Below are positions 45,250 to 53,190 of a DNA stretch of 64,000 nucleotides, in pieces. The number at the start of each line of letters is the position of its first letter. The stretch's first letter is position 1. Made by a program: the position numbers and the translations under genes. Location of the stretch: NCBI RefSeq assembly GCF_026672545.1, contig NZ_JAPPRJ010000008.1, forward strand, positions 310,001-374,000. The letters are read 5' to 3'. The notes under the pieces were generated by a model. It saw nothing but the letters and a program-made list of their open reading frames with translations. It was not told where the DNA came from and searched no databases. This DNA comes from Rhizobium sp. SL86. GTDB taxonomy: Bacteria > Pseudomonadota > Alphaproteobacteria > Rhizobiales > Rhizobiaceae.

Positions 45250-45434
45250 CTCGTCGCTCTGCTGTTCGGGAGGGGCTGGCAGCGCCAAATCGGCGCAACA
45301 GAGGCCGGGACTTGATCCGGCTGCTTCGTTTCGGCGCAAATGTGGACCGAGGGCAGCCGCGATGTCAACGCCTCACCCCGCGGCGGATGCAAGCCTCGGC
45401 GATGTGCCGATGACATCAGGCGCACGCGTGCTCT

Positions 45435-46538
45435 TCAGCTTCTCACGGGTCGAAAGGGGGCGAGCGTCACGCTCGGGCTCGAGACCGCCATGACCTTGAA
45501 CAGCTCACCCATCTTGCCTTCGCCGGCGCCCGCAAGCCGATCGACGGCTACCGCGATGGCGCGTTGCTCGGCCTCCGCTTTGCCATTTGCAAGCCGGCTT
45601 GCGCGTTCTGCAAGACCGAGGCCGAAAAGGAAATCGCCCTGGTGCATGCAGCCGTTGATCTGGATGCCGGAGGCGCGGGCGATCCGGGCGAGATCTTCGA
45701 AATCGACGTGGCTCGTCAGATCCGCCTGTCCGGGATGAGCCAGCGGAGGATCATAGTCATGGTGCAGCACGGCCTGCAGCGTGTCGCCGAAGGAGGTCGC
45801 CATGTGTCCGTAATCGATGATGAGCGCCGAGCCACCATTCTGCTTCAGCCGTGAACAGAGCGCGTTCATCACCGCCTGGCGGGCGGGGGCCACTTCGAAG
45901 ACGGTGCCGTCCGGTTCCGCGCCGGAGCCCGGCGGCAGGAGTGCCGGATCGATGGTCGCAACGCCGATGCCGAAAGCAAGGTTGTCGTCGGCATCAAGCC
46001 CCACCAGCCGCTCGCGAAAACCGGTCGGCGTCCGGACGAACTGGCGGATCGGGATCGCGTCGAACAGCTCGTTGGCGGCAATCAGGGTAAAACCCTCCGG
46101 CACTTCCTCGAAAGCGGAATGCCAGGTGATCTTGGACGAAAAGACTTCGAGGGTGACACGCTGAACGCCGCGCAGGCGCTCGCTGGTTTCCACCATGTGG
46201 ACGTCGAGGCTGTCGTAAAGGGCTGGCGCCAGCTTGCGGATGACCCGCAGCATGTCGAGCATCATCGTGCCGCGGCCGGGGCCTATTTCAACAAGGTTGA
46301 CCGGTGTCGGGCTGCCATGCTGCTGCCAGGCATGCACCATGAAGATGCCGGTCATTTCCCCGAACAGCTGGCTGATCTCGGGCGCGGTGATGAAATCGCC
46401 GCCGGCACCGAAGGGTTCTCGGGTGCGGTAATAACCGTAGTCCGGATCGGCCAGGCACAGGGCGAAATAGTCGGTCACGCTGATCGGCCCGTTCATGCGG
46501 ATCAGGGTCTTGATTTTTTCGGCAAGCGGCGTGGTCAA
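45435..46538 (-). CDS. NDUFAF7/MidA-like class I SAM-dependent methyltransferase
   Basis: A 367-residue methyltransferase of the DUF185 family. It has ISVTDYFALCLADPDYGYYR, the SAM motif VNLVEIGPGRGTMMLDMLRV and ALIIDYGHMATSFGDTLQAV. The mitochondrial homologue NDUFAF7 dimethylates an arginine of complex I. The start is most likely TTG at 46538, with GAGG seven bases upstream, because rhizobial homologues begin near LAEKIK and no suitable ATG is present; longer frames overlap lgt. It follows lgt by 19 bases. Confidence 0.9.
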   Translation of the reverse strand: MTTPLAEKIKTLIRMNGPISVTDYFALCLADPDYGYYRTREPFGAGGDFITAPEISQLFGEMTGIFMVHAWQQHGSPTPVNLVEIGPGRGTMMLDMLRVIRKLAPALYDSLDVHMVETSERLRGVQRVTLEVFSSKITWHSAFEEVPEGFTLIAANELFDAIPIRQFVRTPTGFRERLVGLDADDNLAFGIGVATIDPALLPPGSGAEPDGTVFEVAPARQAVMNALCSRLKQNGGSALIIDYGHMATSFGDTLQAVLHHDYDPPLAHPGQADLTSHVDFEDLARIARASGIQINGCMHQGDFLFGLGLAERASRLANGKAEAEQRAIAVAVDRLAGAGEGKMGELFKVMAVSSPSVTLAPFRPVRS

Positions 46539-46557
46539 GGTCAGCCTCGTCGTCGCG

Positions 46558-47400
46558 TCAGGATGTTGGTGCGGCGCGGCGGGCGCGCCAGATCGCCCAA
46601 AGGCCGAGGAAGAACATGGGAAGCGACAGCACCATGCCCATCGTGAGCCAGCCAAAGGCGAGGTAACCGAGTTGCGGATCCGGCTCGCGGAAAAATTCCA
46701 CGAAGATGCGCGAGAGAGCATAACCGCAGACGAATATACCAGCAACTACACCCGGTTGGGTGAGCGCCTTCATCCGGTGAGTCATAACGCGCAACACGAG
46801 AAGCAGGACAATGCCTTCGAGCGCTGCCTCGTAAAGCTGGCTGGGGTGCCGCGCAAACGGGCCGCCGGTCGGAAACACGAAGGCCCAGGGCACGTCGGTG
46901 ATCCGGCCCCAGAGCTCGCCATTGACGAAATTCGCGATGCGGCCGAACAGAAGGCCGAAGGGAGCCACCGCCGCCACTGTATCGAACAGGCTCCAGACCG
47001 GGATCGCGTTGCGGCGGGCAAACACGATCATCGCCAGCGTCGTGCCGATCAGGCCGCCATGGAAGGACATGCCGCCATTCCAGATCTCGATCGCCCGGAT
47101 CGGGTTTTCGATCACGGCAGCCATATCGTAGAAGAGGATGTAGCCGATGCGCCCGCCGAGGACGACGCCGCCGGCCACCCAGACCAGGAAATCGTCGAGC
47201 TTTTCCGGCGACATGGGAGAGGTGCCGCCCGGCCACAAATCCGCGCGCGCCACCATGCGCTTGGCATAATACCAGCCCAGCATGATGCCGACGACATAGG
47301 CCAAGCCGTACCAGTGAATGGCAAGCGGCCCGATCGAAATGGCGATCGGATCGATGTTCGGGTAAGGCAAGATCGCGAGGAGACTGGGTGCTGAATACAA
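46558..47400 (-). CDS. lgt: Prolipoprotein diacylglyceryl transferase
   Basis: A 280-residue inner-membrane enzyme that attaches diacylglycerol to the lipobox cysteine of prolipoproteins. Seven helices are evident, with the conserved GGMSFHGGLIG (catalytic His) and FGLLFGRIANFVNGELWGR signature, and HPSQLYEAALEGIVLL. It heads the minus-strand run lgt, methyltransferase, pgeF, M24 peptidase and is divergent from the UbiK-like gene. A Lgt substrate, the lipoprotein at 42404-43225, lies 3 kb downstream. Confidence 0.97.
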   Translation of the reverse strand: MYSAPSLLAILPYPNIDPIAISIGPLAIHWYGLAYVVGIMLGWYYAKRMVARADLWPGGTSPMSPEKLDDFLVWVAGGVVLGGRIGYILFYDMAAVIENPIRAIEIWNGGMSFHGGLIGTTLAMIVFARRNAIPVWSLFDTVAAVAPFGLLFGRIANFVNGELWGRITDVPWAFVFPTGGPFARHPSQLYEAALEGIVLLLVLRVMTHRMKALTQPGVVAGIFVCGYALSRIFVEFFREPDPQLGYLAFGWLTMGMVLSLPMFFLGLWAIWRARRAAPTS

Positions 47401-47627
47401 ATGAACATACCTCGGCAGACAGTGCCGCTACTTGGCGGAACATGGCGGTCTGCCCCCCGTCCGGTCAAGACGAATCTCCGTTCAGATGTCGTCATCCTCA
47501 GGGAAGTCACAGGAAACAGGCGTGCGATGCTTCCGATTCTTCTTGCAAGACAATCGCCCTGACCCTACCTCATCTCTATCGGAATAAAGTTCGCCGCCTG
47601 GCCGGCGAGAGTATGGAGAGCGATGCC

Positions 47628-47888
47628 ATGTCGACCGGAACGAACCGTATGCTGGATGAGTTTGCGCGGCTGATGACCGATGCAGCGGGTGCGGCGCAGG
47701 GGCTGCGCCAGGAGGCGGAAACCGCCATGCGTGCCCAGATGGAGCGCTTCATGAACTCCATGGATCTGGTCAAGCGCGAGGAGTTCGAAGCTGTCCGCGA
47801 AATGGCCATCAAGGCGCGTGACGAAAACGATGCGTTGAAGGCGCGCCTTGACGCACTGGAAGCCAAGCTGACCTCGGGACAGGCCTGA
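47628..47888 (+). CDS. UbiK/BMFP-family coiled-coil protein
   Basis: An 86-residue protein of the membrane-fusogenic BMFP/UbiK type. The N-terminal amphipathic helix region (MSTGTNRMLDEFARLMTDAA) and the coiled coil (SMDLVKREEFEAVREMAIKA, ENDALKARLDALEAKL) match the family. UbiK helps aerobic ubiquinone synthesis in E. coli. The start at 47628 has GGAGAG upstream; an ATG 15 bases earlier is possible. It is monocistronic, ending in its own terminator. Confidence 0.9.
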   Translation: MSTGTNRMLDEFARLMTDAAGAAQGLRQEAETAMRAQMERFMNSMDLVKREEFEAVREMAIKARDENDALKARLDALEAKLTSGQA

Positions 47889-47906
47889 TCCGTCCCGAAA
47901 CGACAC

Positions 47907-47944
47907 GGCGTGCCCCCGATTTTTAGCGGGGACGCGCCTTTTTT
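47907..47944 (+). terminator. Terminator after the UbiK-like gene
   Basis: GGCGTGCCCC (47907-47916) pairs with GGGGACGCGCC (47928-47938, one bulge and one wobble) and is followed by six T residues. Confidence 0.85.
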
Positions 47945-48060
47945 GATGTTGACCGCCTCTTCGGCCCGTCTTTGTCCGCAACTAATTTGATGGCTGTGGA
48001 CACATCTGAAAAAGCCTGTCCGCAGAGTCAGTTAATCCGAGTCGCTGACATGGTTTTCGA

Positions 48061-48168
48061 AGCTTGCGGTTGAGTCGTCCCCGCAAAATCGGGCCCCAGG
48101 GGCTGGCGCTGTGACTCTTCGCCTATACACTGATTTTAAATGATGATTCTAAACGGCGACCGCAAGCT
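48061..48168 (+). other. Structured intergenic segment, possible leader or small RNA
   Basis: AGCTTGCGGT (48061-48070) is exactly complementary to ACCGCAAGCT (48159-48168), enclosing about 88 bases. Inside, GAGTC (48072-48076) can pair with GACTC (48113-48117), and alternative pairing TTGCGG/CCCGCAA is possible within the left half. This looks more like a folded RNA or a protein-binding region than chance, but no known RNA family was recognised. The strand is given as that of the downstream YbjN gene. Confidence 0.4.
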
Positions 48169-48294
48169 CCAGGCAGGGGATGGGCGGTAGATTAAGAGCT
48201 GCGCAGGATCATCGGAAAATGAATTTCCGGTATAGTGTTCGCGTCTGGCTGTCCTCGCACGAATGTCGCTTCATCCCGGTTGAGAAGGTGCCGC

Positions 48295-48795
48295 ATGAGC
48301 CTGATAGATATCGATATGGAACGTCACTCGAACCCGGTCGACATGATCGAGTTCGTTGCAGCCTCGAATGACTGGACGTTTGAACGTGCGGGCGAGGACG
48401 AAATTGCCATGACGGTGGCCGGTCACTGGGCCGATTACCACATCTCGTTTTCCTGGATGGAAGAGTTCGAAGCGCTGCATCTTGCCTGCGCTTTCGATAT
48501 CCGGGTACCGGATGCACGCGTGAACGAGGTGATCCGCCTTCTGTCGCATGTCAACGGTCAGGTGCTGATGGGGCACTTCGATCTGTGGCGCCAGGAGGAC
48601 GTCGTGATCTTCCGCCAGTCGCTGCTTCTGGCCGGCGGCGCCGAACCGACCAACCAGCAGGTCGAAGTGCTGCTGTCGAACGCGCTCGAAACCTGCGAGA
48701 CCTATTATCAGGCATTCCAGTTCGTCGTCTGGTCCGGCATGGACGCCAAGAAGGCGATGGAAGCGGTTCTGTTCGAGACCGTCGGAGAGTGCTGA
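48295..48795 (+). CDS. YbjN domain-containing protein
   Basis: A 166-residue soluble protein of the YbjN family (type III secretion chaperone-like fold): NPVDMIEFVAASNDWTFERA, AGHWADYHISFSWMEEFEAL and VNEVIRLLSHVNGQVLMGHF. Such proteins have regulatory or chaperone-like roles that are poorly defined. The start at 48295 is preceded by GAGAAGG. Its stop overlaps the proC start (TGATG), so the two are translationally coupled, a conserved rhizobial arrangement. Confidence 0.88.
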   Translation: MSLIDIDMERHSNPVDMIEFVAASNDWTFERAGEDEIAMTVAGHWADYHISFSWMEEFEALHLACAFDIRVPDARVNEVIRLLSHVNGQVLMGHFDLWRQEDVVIFRQSLLLAGGAEPTNQQVEVLLSNALETCETYYQAFQFVVWSGMDAKKAMEAVLFETVGEC

Positions 48796-49613
48796 TGTCG
48801 ATGTCGTCTGCGGCGCCGCTGGTTCTCATCGGCGCCGGCAATATGGGCGGAGCCATGCTATCCGGCTGGCTGAAGAGCGGTGTCGATGCCTCGGCGATCC
48901 TGGTCGTCGACCCGTCCCTGTCCGAGGCCCGAAAGGCCGAGATCGAGGCGGCTGGTGCTGCCCATGCGTCTGCTGCGCCGGAGGGGCTTGAGGCCGGTAT
49001 TCTGTTTCTCGCCGTCAAGCCGCAACTGATGGGCGCCGTTTTGCCGCCCTTGAAGGGGCTTGTCGGAGCCGAAACCGTCGTCGTCTCCGTGGCGGCCGGT
49101 ACGACGCTTGCCTTCCTGCAGAACCATCTTGGCGAGGCCGGCATGGTGCGTGCCATGCCGAACACGCCGGCGATGATCGGCCGTGGCGTGACGGGGGCCT
49201 ATGCCAATCCGAAGGTCAGCGAAGCCCAACGCGCCGCCGTGCATGATCTGCTGAAGGTCAGCGGGCCGGTGGAGTGGGTGGCGAGCGAAGCCGATATCGA
49301 TGCCGTGACCGCGGTGTCCGGCAGCGGCCCGGCCTATGTTTTCTATCTCGTGGAATGTATGGCGGAAGCCGGCCGGAAGCTCGGCCTTCCCGCCGATCTT
49401 GCCATGCGGTTGGCGCGCGAGACCGTGTCCGGTGCCGGCGAACTGCTGCACCGGTCCGAAGACGAGGCAGCGCGCCTTCGCCAGAACGTCACCTCGCCCG
49501 GCGGGACCACGGCGGCCGCACTGTCCGTGCTGATGGCCGATGACGGCATGCAGCCGCTGTTCGACACGGCGCTCGCCGCCGCCCGCAAGCGGGCCGAGGA
49601 ACTGGGCAGCTAA
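48795..49613 (+). CDS. proC: Pyrroline-5-carboxylate reductase
   Basis: A 272-residue NADPH-dependent reductase that makes proline from pyrroline-5-carboxylate. The Rossmann motif is VLIGAGNMGGAMLSGWL and the conserved VRAMPNTPAMIGRGVTGAYA, AVSGSGPAYVFYLVECMAEA and NVTSPGGTTAAALSVL segments are present. The ATG at 48795 overlaps the YbjN stop. The CsaA gene follows after 19 bases. Confidence 0.97.
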   Translation: MSMSSAAPLVLIGAGNMGGAMLSGWLKSGVDASAILVVDPSLSEARKAEIEAAGAAHASAAPEGLEAGILFLAVKPQLMGAVLPPLKGLVGAETVVVSVAAGTTLAFLQNHLGEAGMVRAMPNTPAMIGRGVTGAYANPKVSEAQRAAVHDLLKVSGPVEWVASEADIDAVTAVSGSGPAYVFYLVECMAEAGRKLGLPADLAMRLARETVSGAGELLHRSEDEAARLRQNVTSPGGTTAAALSVLMADDGMQPLFDTALAAARKRAEELGS

Positions 49614-49632
49614 ACTACAAGGAAGACAGGGC

Positions 49633-49971
49633 GTGGCGGAGATTACCTGGGACGATTTCGAGAAGGTCGATATTCGTGTCGGCACGATCATCGAGGCCGA
49701 GACCTTTCCGGAGGCACGCAAGCCCGCCTACAAGCTGAAGATCGATTTCGGTCCCGAGATCGGCATAAAACGGTCCTCCGCGCAGATCACCGTTCATTAT
49801 ACGCCGGAGACGCTCATCGGCCGGCAGGTGCTCGGCGTCGTGAACTTTCCGCCCCGCCAGATCGGCCCGGTCCGTTCCGAAGTGCTGACGCTCGGTTTTG
49901 CCGATGAGGCAGGCGCGATCGTTCTGGCCGGCGTCGAGCGGCCGGTGCCAAACGGCATGAAGATGATGTGA
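49633..49971 (+). CDS. csaA: CsaA-like tRNA-binding domain protein
   Basis: A 112-residue protein with a tRNA-binding (EMAP II/Arc1p-like) OB fold: ITWDDFEKVDIRVGTIIEAE, FPEARKPAYKLKIDFGPEIG and QVLGVVNFPPRQIGPVRSEV. This is the full length of CsaA, a dimeric protein with chaperone-like activity in secretion. The start is GTG at 49633, chosen because the family N-terminus begins there; an upstream start would overlap proC. It is probably cotranscribed with YbjN and proC. Confidence 0.9.
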   Translation: MAEITWDDFEKVDIRVGTIIEAETFPEARKPAYKLKIDFGPEIGIKRSSAQITVHYTPETLIGRQVLGVVNFPPRQIGPVRSEVLTLGFADEAGAIVLAGVERPVPNGMKMM

Positions 49972-49974
49972 GCC

Positions 49975-51417
49975 TCAGGCCGGAACCCTGACCACAGCAC
50001 GAAGACCGCCCTGCGGGCTGTCGGCCAGCGTGACATTGCCGCCATGCGCGCGGGCAATGTCGAGCGCAATGGAAAGCCCGAGGCCGGTGCCGGAGGCGTT
50101 GAGGTTGCGGGCCTGATCCAGGCGGTAGAAGGGTTTGAACACATCCTCGCGCGAGGCTTCCGGAATGCCGGGGCCATCGTCGTCGAAGGTGAGTGTCAGC
50201 CATTTGGCGCTGTGGCGCGCATCCACATGCAGGGTCTTGGCGTAACGTTGCGCATTCTGCGCGAGATTGCCGACAAGACGGGCAAAGGCGCCCGGCCGCA
50301 CCGCCAGGAGATCCTCGCCCTCGATGCGGTACGTCATCTGCTTGCCGTTCAGGGCAAAGTCGGCGCGGATCTTTTCCAGAAGCTCGCTCAGCTTCAACTC
50401 GCCGAAATCCTCCTCCGCCTCGGTGCGGGCAAAGGCGAGATAACCCTCCAGCATGCTCTGCATGTCATCGACATCGGAACTCATGCCGGCGAGATCGGGA
50501 TTGTTGCCGGCGAGCGCCAGTTGCAGCTTGAAGCGGGTCAGGATGGTGCGCAGATCGTGGCTGATGCCGGCGAGCATCGCGGTGCGCTGTTCCATCTGGC
50601 GTTCGATGCGTTCGCGCATCTGGATGAAGGCGTAACCGGCCCGGCGGATCTCGTCGGCGCCGCGGGGCACGAAGGGGCCGGCGCGCTGGCCCTTGCCGAA
50701 ACTCTCCGCCGCATGCGCCAGCGCCAGGATCGGCCGGATCTGCCCGCGCAGGAACAGGATCGAGATGCTGATCAGCAGCAATGAGGTGCCGAACATCCAG
50801 ACGAGGAAGATATGGGTGTTGGCGGCATAGGTCTGGTTGCGCACGGTGAAGACCCGGAGCACCTTGTCGCCAAGCTGCAGGCGGATCTCGACGAGACGGC
50901 TGTCGCCCACCGTGTCGATCCAGAAGGGCAGGCGGATTTGCTCGTTGATCTGGTCGGCCAGGATGTCGTCGAGGATCGAGAAGAAGGGTTTCGGCCGTGG
51001 CGGCGGCAGCTGCCCGCCGGGCTCGATTGCGACGTTCATCGTCAGCTGGTCGCGGGCGATACGGATGACATCGGCATATTCGCCATCGGGCGAGGGGAAG
51101 GTGCGGATCATCTCGATGATGGCCGCGATGTCGCGGGTGGTGCCCTGGGCGAGCCGCTCGGTGACATTGCGCCAGTGCCGCTCCATGAAGACGGCGGAGA
51201 CCACCGTCTGGGTCAGCAGCATCGGGATGACGACGATGAGGACGGTTCGCAGATAAAGGCCGGTCGGCATACGGCGTTTCAGCCAGCGGCCAAGCGGCGC
51301 CCAGCCGGGCGGCGCCTTCACCAGATCGCGCTTTTCGCGCAGCCAGCCAAGGTCGCGCTCCAAGCGCTCGCGGATCACGACCGCATTTTTCCTGGCAGCC
51401 TCTGCGACGCCCTTCAT
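49975..51417 (-). CDS. EnvZ-type sensor histidine kinase
   Basis: A 480-residue sensor kinase. Two membrane helices (YLRTVLIVVIPMLLTQTVVS and FLVWMFGTSLLLISISILFL) enclose a periplasmic domain of about 130 residues, followed by HAMP, the phosphoacceptor helix GISHDLRTILTRFKLQLALA and the ATPase domain (N box NLAQNAQRYAK, G1 DDDGPGIP, G2 GTGLGLSIALDIARAHGG). The H-box proline after HDLRT is Ile. The start at 51417 has AAGGA six bases upstream. It is the third gene of a MarR-response regulator-kinase operon. Confidence 0.94.
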   Translation of the reverse strand: MKGVAEAARKNAVVIRERLERDLGWLREKRDLVKAPPGWAPLGRWLKRRMPTGLYLRTVLIVVIPMLLTQTVVSAVFMERHWRNVTERLAQGTTRDIAAIIEMIRTFPSPDGEYADVIRIARDQLTMNVAIEPGGQLPPPRPKPFFSILDDILADQINEQIRLPFWIDTVGDSRLVEIRLQLGDKVLRVFTVRNQTYAANTHIFLVWMFGTSLLLISISILFLRGQIRPILALAHAAESFGKGQRAGPFVPRGADEIRRAGYAFIQMRERIERQMEQRTAMLAGISHDLRTILTRFKLQLALAGNNPDLAGMSSDVDDMQSMLEGYLAFARTEAEEDFGELKLSELLEKIRADFALNGKQMTYRIEGEDLLAVRPGAFARLVGNLAQNAQRYAKTLHVDARHSAKWLTLTFDDDGPGIPEASREDVFKPFYRLDQARNLNASGTGLGLSIALDIARAHGGNVTLADSPQGGLRAVVRVPA

Positions 51418-51458
51418 GCTCGTCCTTCCGGTTGCCCCGATCCGATGCCTATTTCCGC

Positions 51459-52163
51459 TCAATCTATACTGAGACGGTAACCCACACCACGAACGGTCTG
51501 CAGGTAGACCGGGTTGGCGGGATCATCCTCGATCTTGCGGCGCAGCCGGTTGATCTGGACGTCGATCGTCCGCTCGCCGACCTCCGCATCGTCGCCGATC
51601 AGTTCGTGGCGGGGAATGGTGTCGCCGGCACGGAGCGCAAACAGCAGCATGATTTCCTGCTCCCGGTCCGTCAGCCGGATGGTTTCGGCGGCGCGACGCA
51701 GTTCCTTTCGGGCGATCGAAAAGGTGAAGGGCCCGAACATGATCTGGTCGATCTTCGGTGCGTCCGCCTGCACATTACGGCGCAGGATATTGTTGATGCG
51801 CAAAACGAGTTCACGCGGATCGAACGGTTTTGGCAGGTAATCGTCGGCGCCGGCTTCCAGTCCCTCGATGCGCGATTCCGCTTCCGCTCTGGCGGTCAGC
51901 AGGATGATCGGGATTGCCCGCTTTTCGCGCATTGCCTGGGTCAGCGCAATTCCCGTCTCGCCGGGCATCATCACATCGAGGATGATCAGATCGAAATCGA
52001 GGCCCTCCAGCTTGCGCCGGGCTTCGGCGGCATCGCCTGCCACGGTGACGCGGAACCCCTGATCCATCAAGTAACGATGCAGGAGATCGCGAATGCGGGT
52101 GTCATCATCCACCACCAACAGGTGGGCTGCGTCATCGGAAAGGGACACGATACCATTACCCAT
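51459..52163 (-). CDS. OmpR-type response regulator (PetR-like)
   Basis: A 234-residue regulator. The receiver domain shows HLLVVDDDTRIRDLLHRYLM, the phosphorylated Asp in LIILDVMMPG and the conserved Lys in DDYLPKPFDPREL. The C-terminal winged helix has RLTDREQEIMLLFALRAGDT and DVQINRLRRKIEDDP. The start at 52163 is one base after the MarR stop. The MarR-RR order is that of PetP/PetR in Rhodobacter, where they regulate cytochrome bc1 genes; petABC is 27 kb away here. A 41-base gap separates it from the kinase. Confidence 0.93.
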   Translation of the reverse strand: MGNGIVSLSDDAAHLLVVDDDTRIRDLLHRYLMDQGFRVTVAGDAAEARRKLEGLDFDLIILDVMMPGETGIALTQAMREKRAIPIILLTARAEAESRIEGLEAGADDYLPKPFDPRELVLRINNILRRNVQADAPKIDQIMFGPFTFSIARKELRRAAETIRLTDREQEIMLLFALRAGDTIPRHELIGDDAEVGERTIDVQINRLRRKIEDDPANPVYLQTVRGVGYRLSID

Positions 52164-52164
52164 C

Positions 52165-52680
52165 TCAGTCGCCCTCGGTTTCGACAGTTTCCAGACCCTC
52201 TTTACGTCCGCGCATGGCGCGCAGGAATGCCACGACGCCGTCCCGCTGTTCCGGCGACAGATCCTGCATTGCATCGGATATGCGGCGGGACTGAGGCTCG
52301 GACAGGGCAAGCGCCAGTTCACGGCCCGCCAAAGTGGGATAAAGGCGCCGCTGGCGGCGATCCTTGGCGCCGGCCATCTGGCGAATATAGCCGCTATCGA
52401 TCAGCTGCTTCAGGACGCGCGCCAGGCTTTGTTTGGTGATCTGCAGGATTTCCAGGAGATCCGTCACCATCATGCCCGGCTGCCGGCAGACGAAATAGAC
52501 CACACGGTGGTGCGCGCGCCCCATCTCGATCTTGGCGAGGATGGCATCCGGATCGGACACGAAATCTCGGTAGGCGAAAAAGAAGAGTTCGATCGTTTCG
52601 AAGTCGATCTTGCTTTCATCGACAGCCGGCATCGGCGCAAGCGCCTTCTTGACGGCTTTGGCGGTCGATCCCGATGGCAC
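52165..52680 (-). CDS. MarR-family regulator (PetP-like)
   Basis: A 171-residue MarR protein. The winged-helix region includes MMVTDLLEILQITKQSLARV and LIDSGYIRQMAGAKDRRQRR (recognition helix and wing), preceded by the FVSDPDAILAKIEMGRAHHR dimerisation helix. It is the first gene of the operon with the response regulator and kinase and nearly overlaps the regulator gene. Similarity in organisation to PetP of Rhodobacter capsulatus is inferred from gene order and type, not from alignment. Confidence 0.92.
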   Translation of the reverse strand: MPSGSTAKAVKKALAPMPAVDESKIDFETIELFFFAYRDFVSDPDAILAKIEMGRAHHRVVYFVCRQPGMMVTDLLEILQITKQSLARVLKQLIDSGYIRQMAGAKDRRQRRLYPTLAGRELALALSEPQSRRISDAMQDLSPEQRDGVVAFLRAMRGRKEGLETVETEGD

Positions 52681-52931
52681 CTGTCATTCCTTTCATGCCT
52701 TCATGCGCCGGCAAGCTGGCCCCATCGCCAGGCTGCCGCCAGCAACGCTTCCAGATGCGCTCTCTGATTAATCGCGAAGCGGCCCAACAATCAACCGGAT
52801 TGTCAGCAAGACACACAGGCCCGCCCTTCTTTCGCACCCCCTTCTTTCACACCGTTGTGGGCAGACAGGCGGGCAGGGGAACCTTTCCTGGCGCACCTCG
52901 TTGCGAAGCTATCGGAATTCGGAGAGATAAC

Positions 52932-53123
52932 ATGGCCTTGGCATCGTTCACGGAAGAGCTTCAGCTGCGCGATGACGCACGTCAAGAAGCGAGCGAACAT
53001 CCGTTGCGGCCCGTCCTGATCACGGTGTTCAGCCTGAAACTTGTCGTGGCCGCCGTTCTCCTCGGTTGCGTTTCGTTGGCGCCGCCGGTCTCGGCGCAGG
53101 GCGGCTATTTCTTCGCGGAATGA
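52932..53123 (+). CDS. Small single-span membrane protein
   Basis: A 63-residue protein, MALASFTEELQLRDDARQEA at the N-terminus, with one hydrophobic helix (LITVFSLKLVVAAVLLGCVS) and the end SAQGGYFFAE. GGAGAG at six bases supports the ATG at 52932. It stands in an otherwise empty 500-base gap between the MarR gene, divergently oriented, and the MBL hydrolase. No family recognised. Confidence 0.5.
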   Translation: MALASFTEELQLRDDARQEASEHPLRPVLITVFSLKLVVAAVLLGCVSLAPPVSAQGGYFFAE

Positions 53124-53190
53124 TTTTTGCTGCGTGCCCGGACGAACGGTCTTATATCCGAAGACCATTCTCCAGAGTCAGCGAGGCATC

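Larger units (their letters stand above)
47889..48294. other. Intergenic region between the UbiK-like and YbjN genes
   Basis: About 400 bases containing the UbiK terminator and a pair of inverted repeats at 48061-48168 (separate entry). No convincing reading frame was found. GAGAAGGTG precedes the YbjN start at the right end. Confidence 0.5.
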
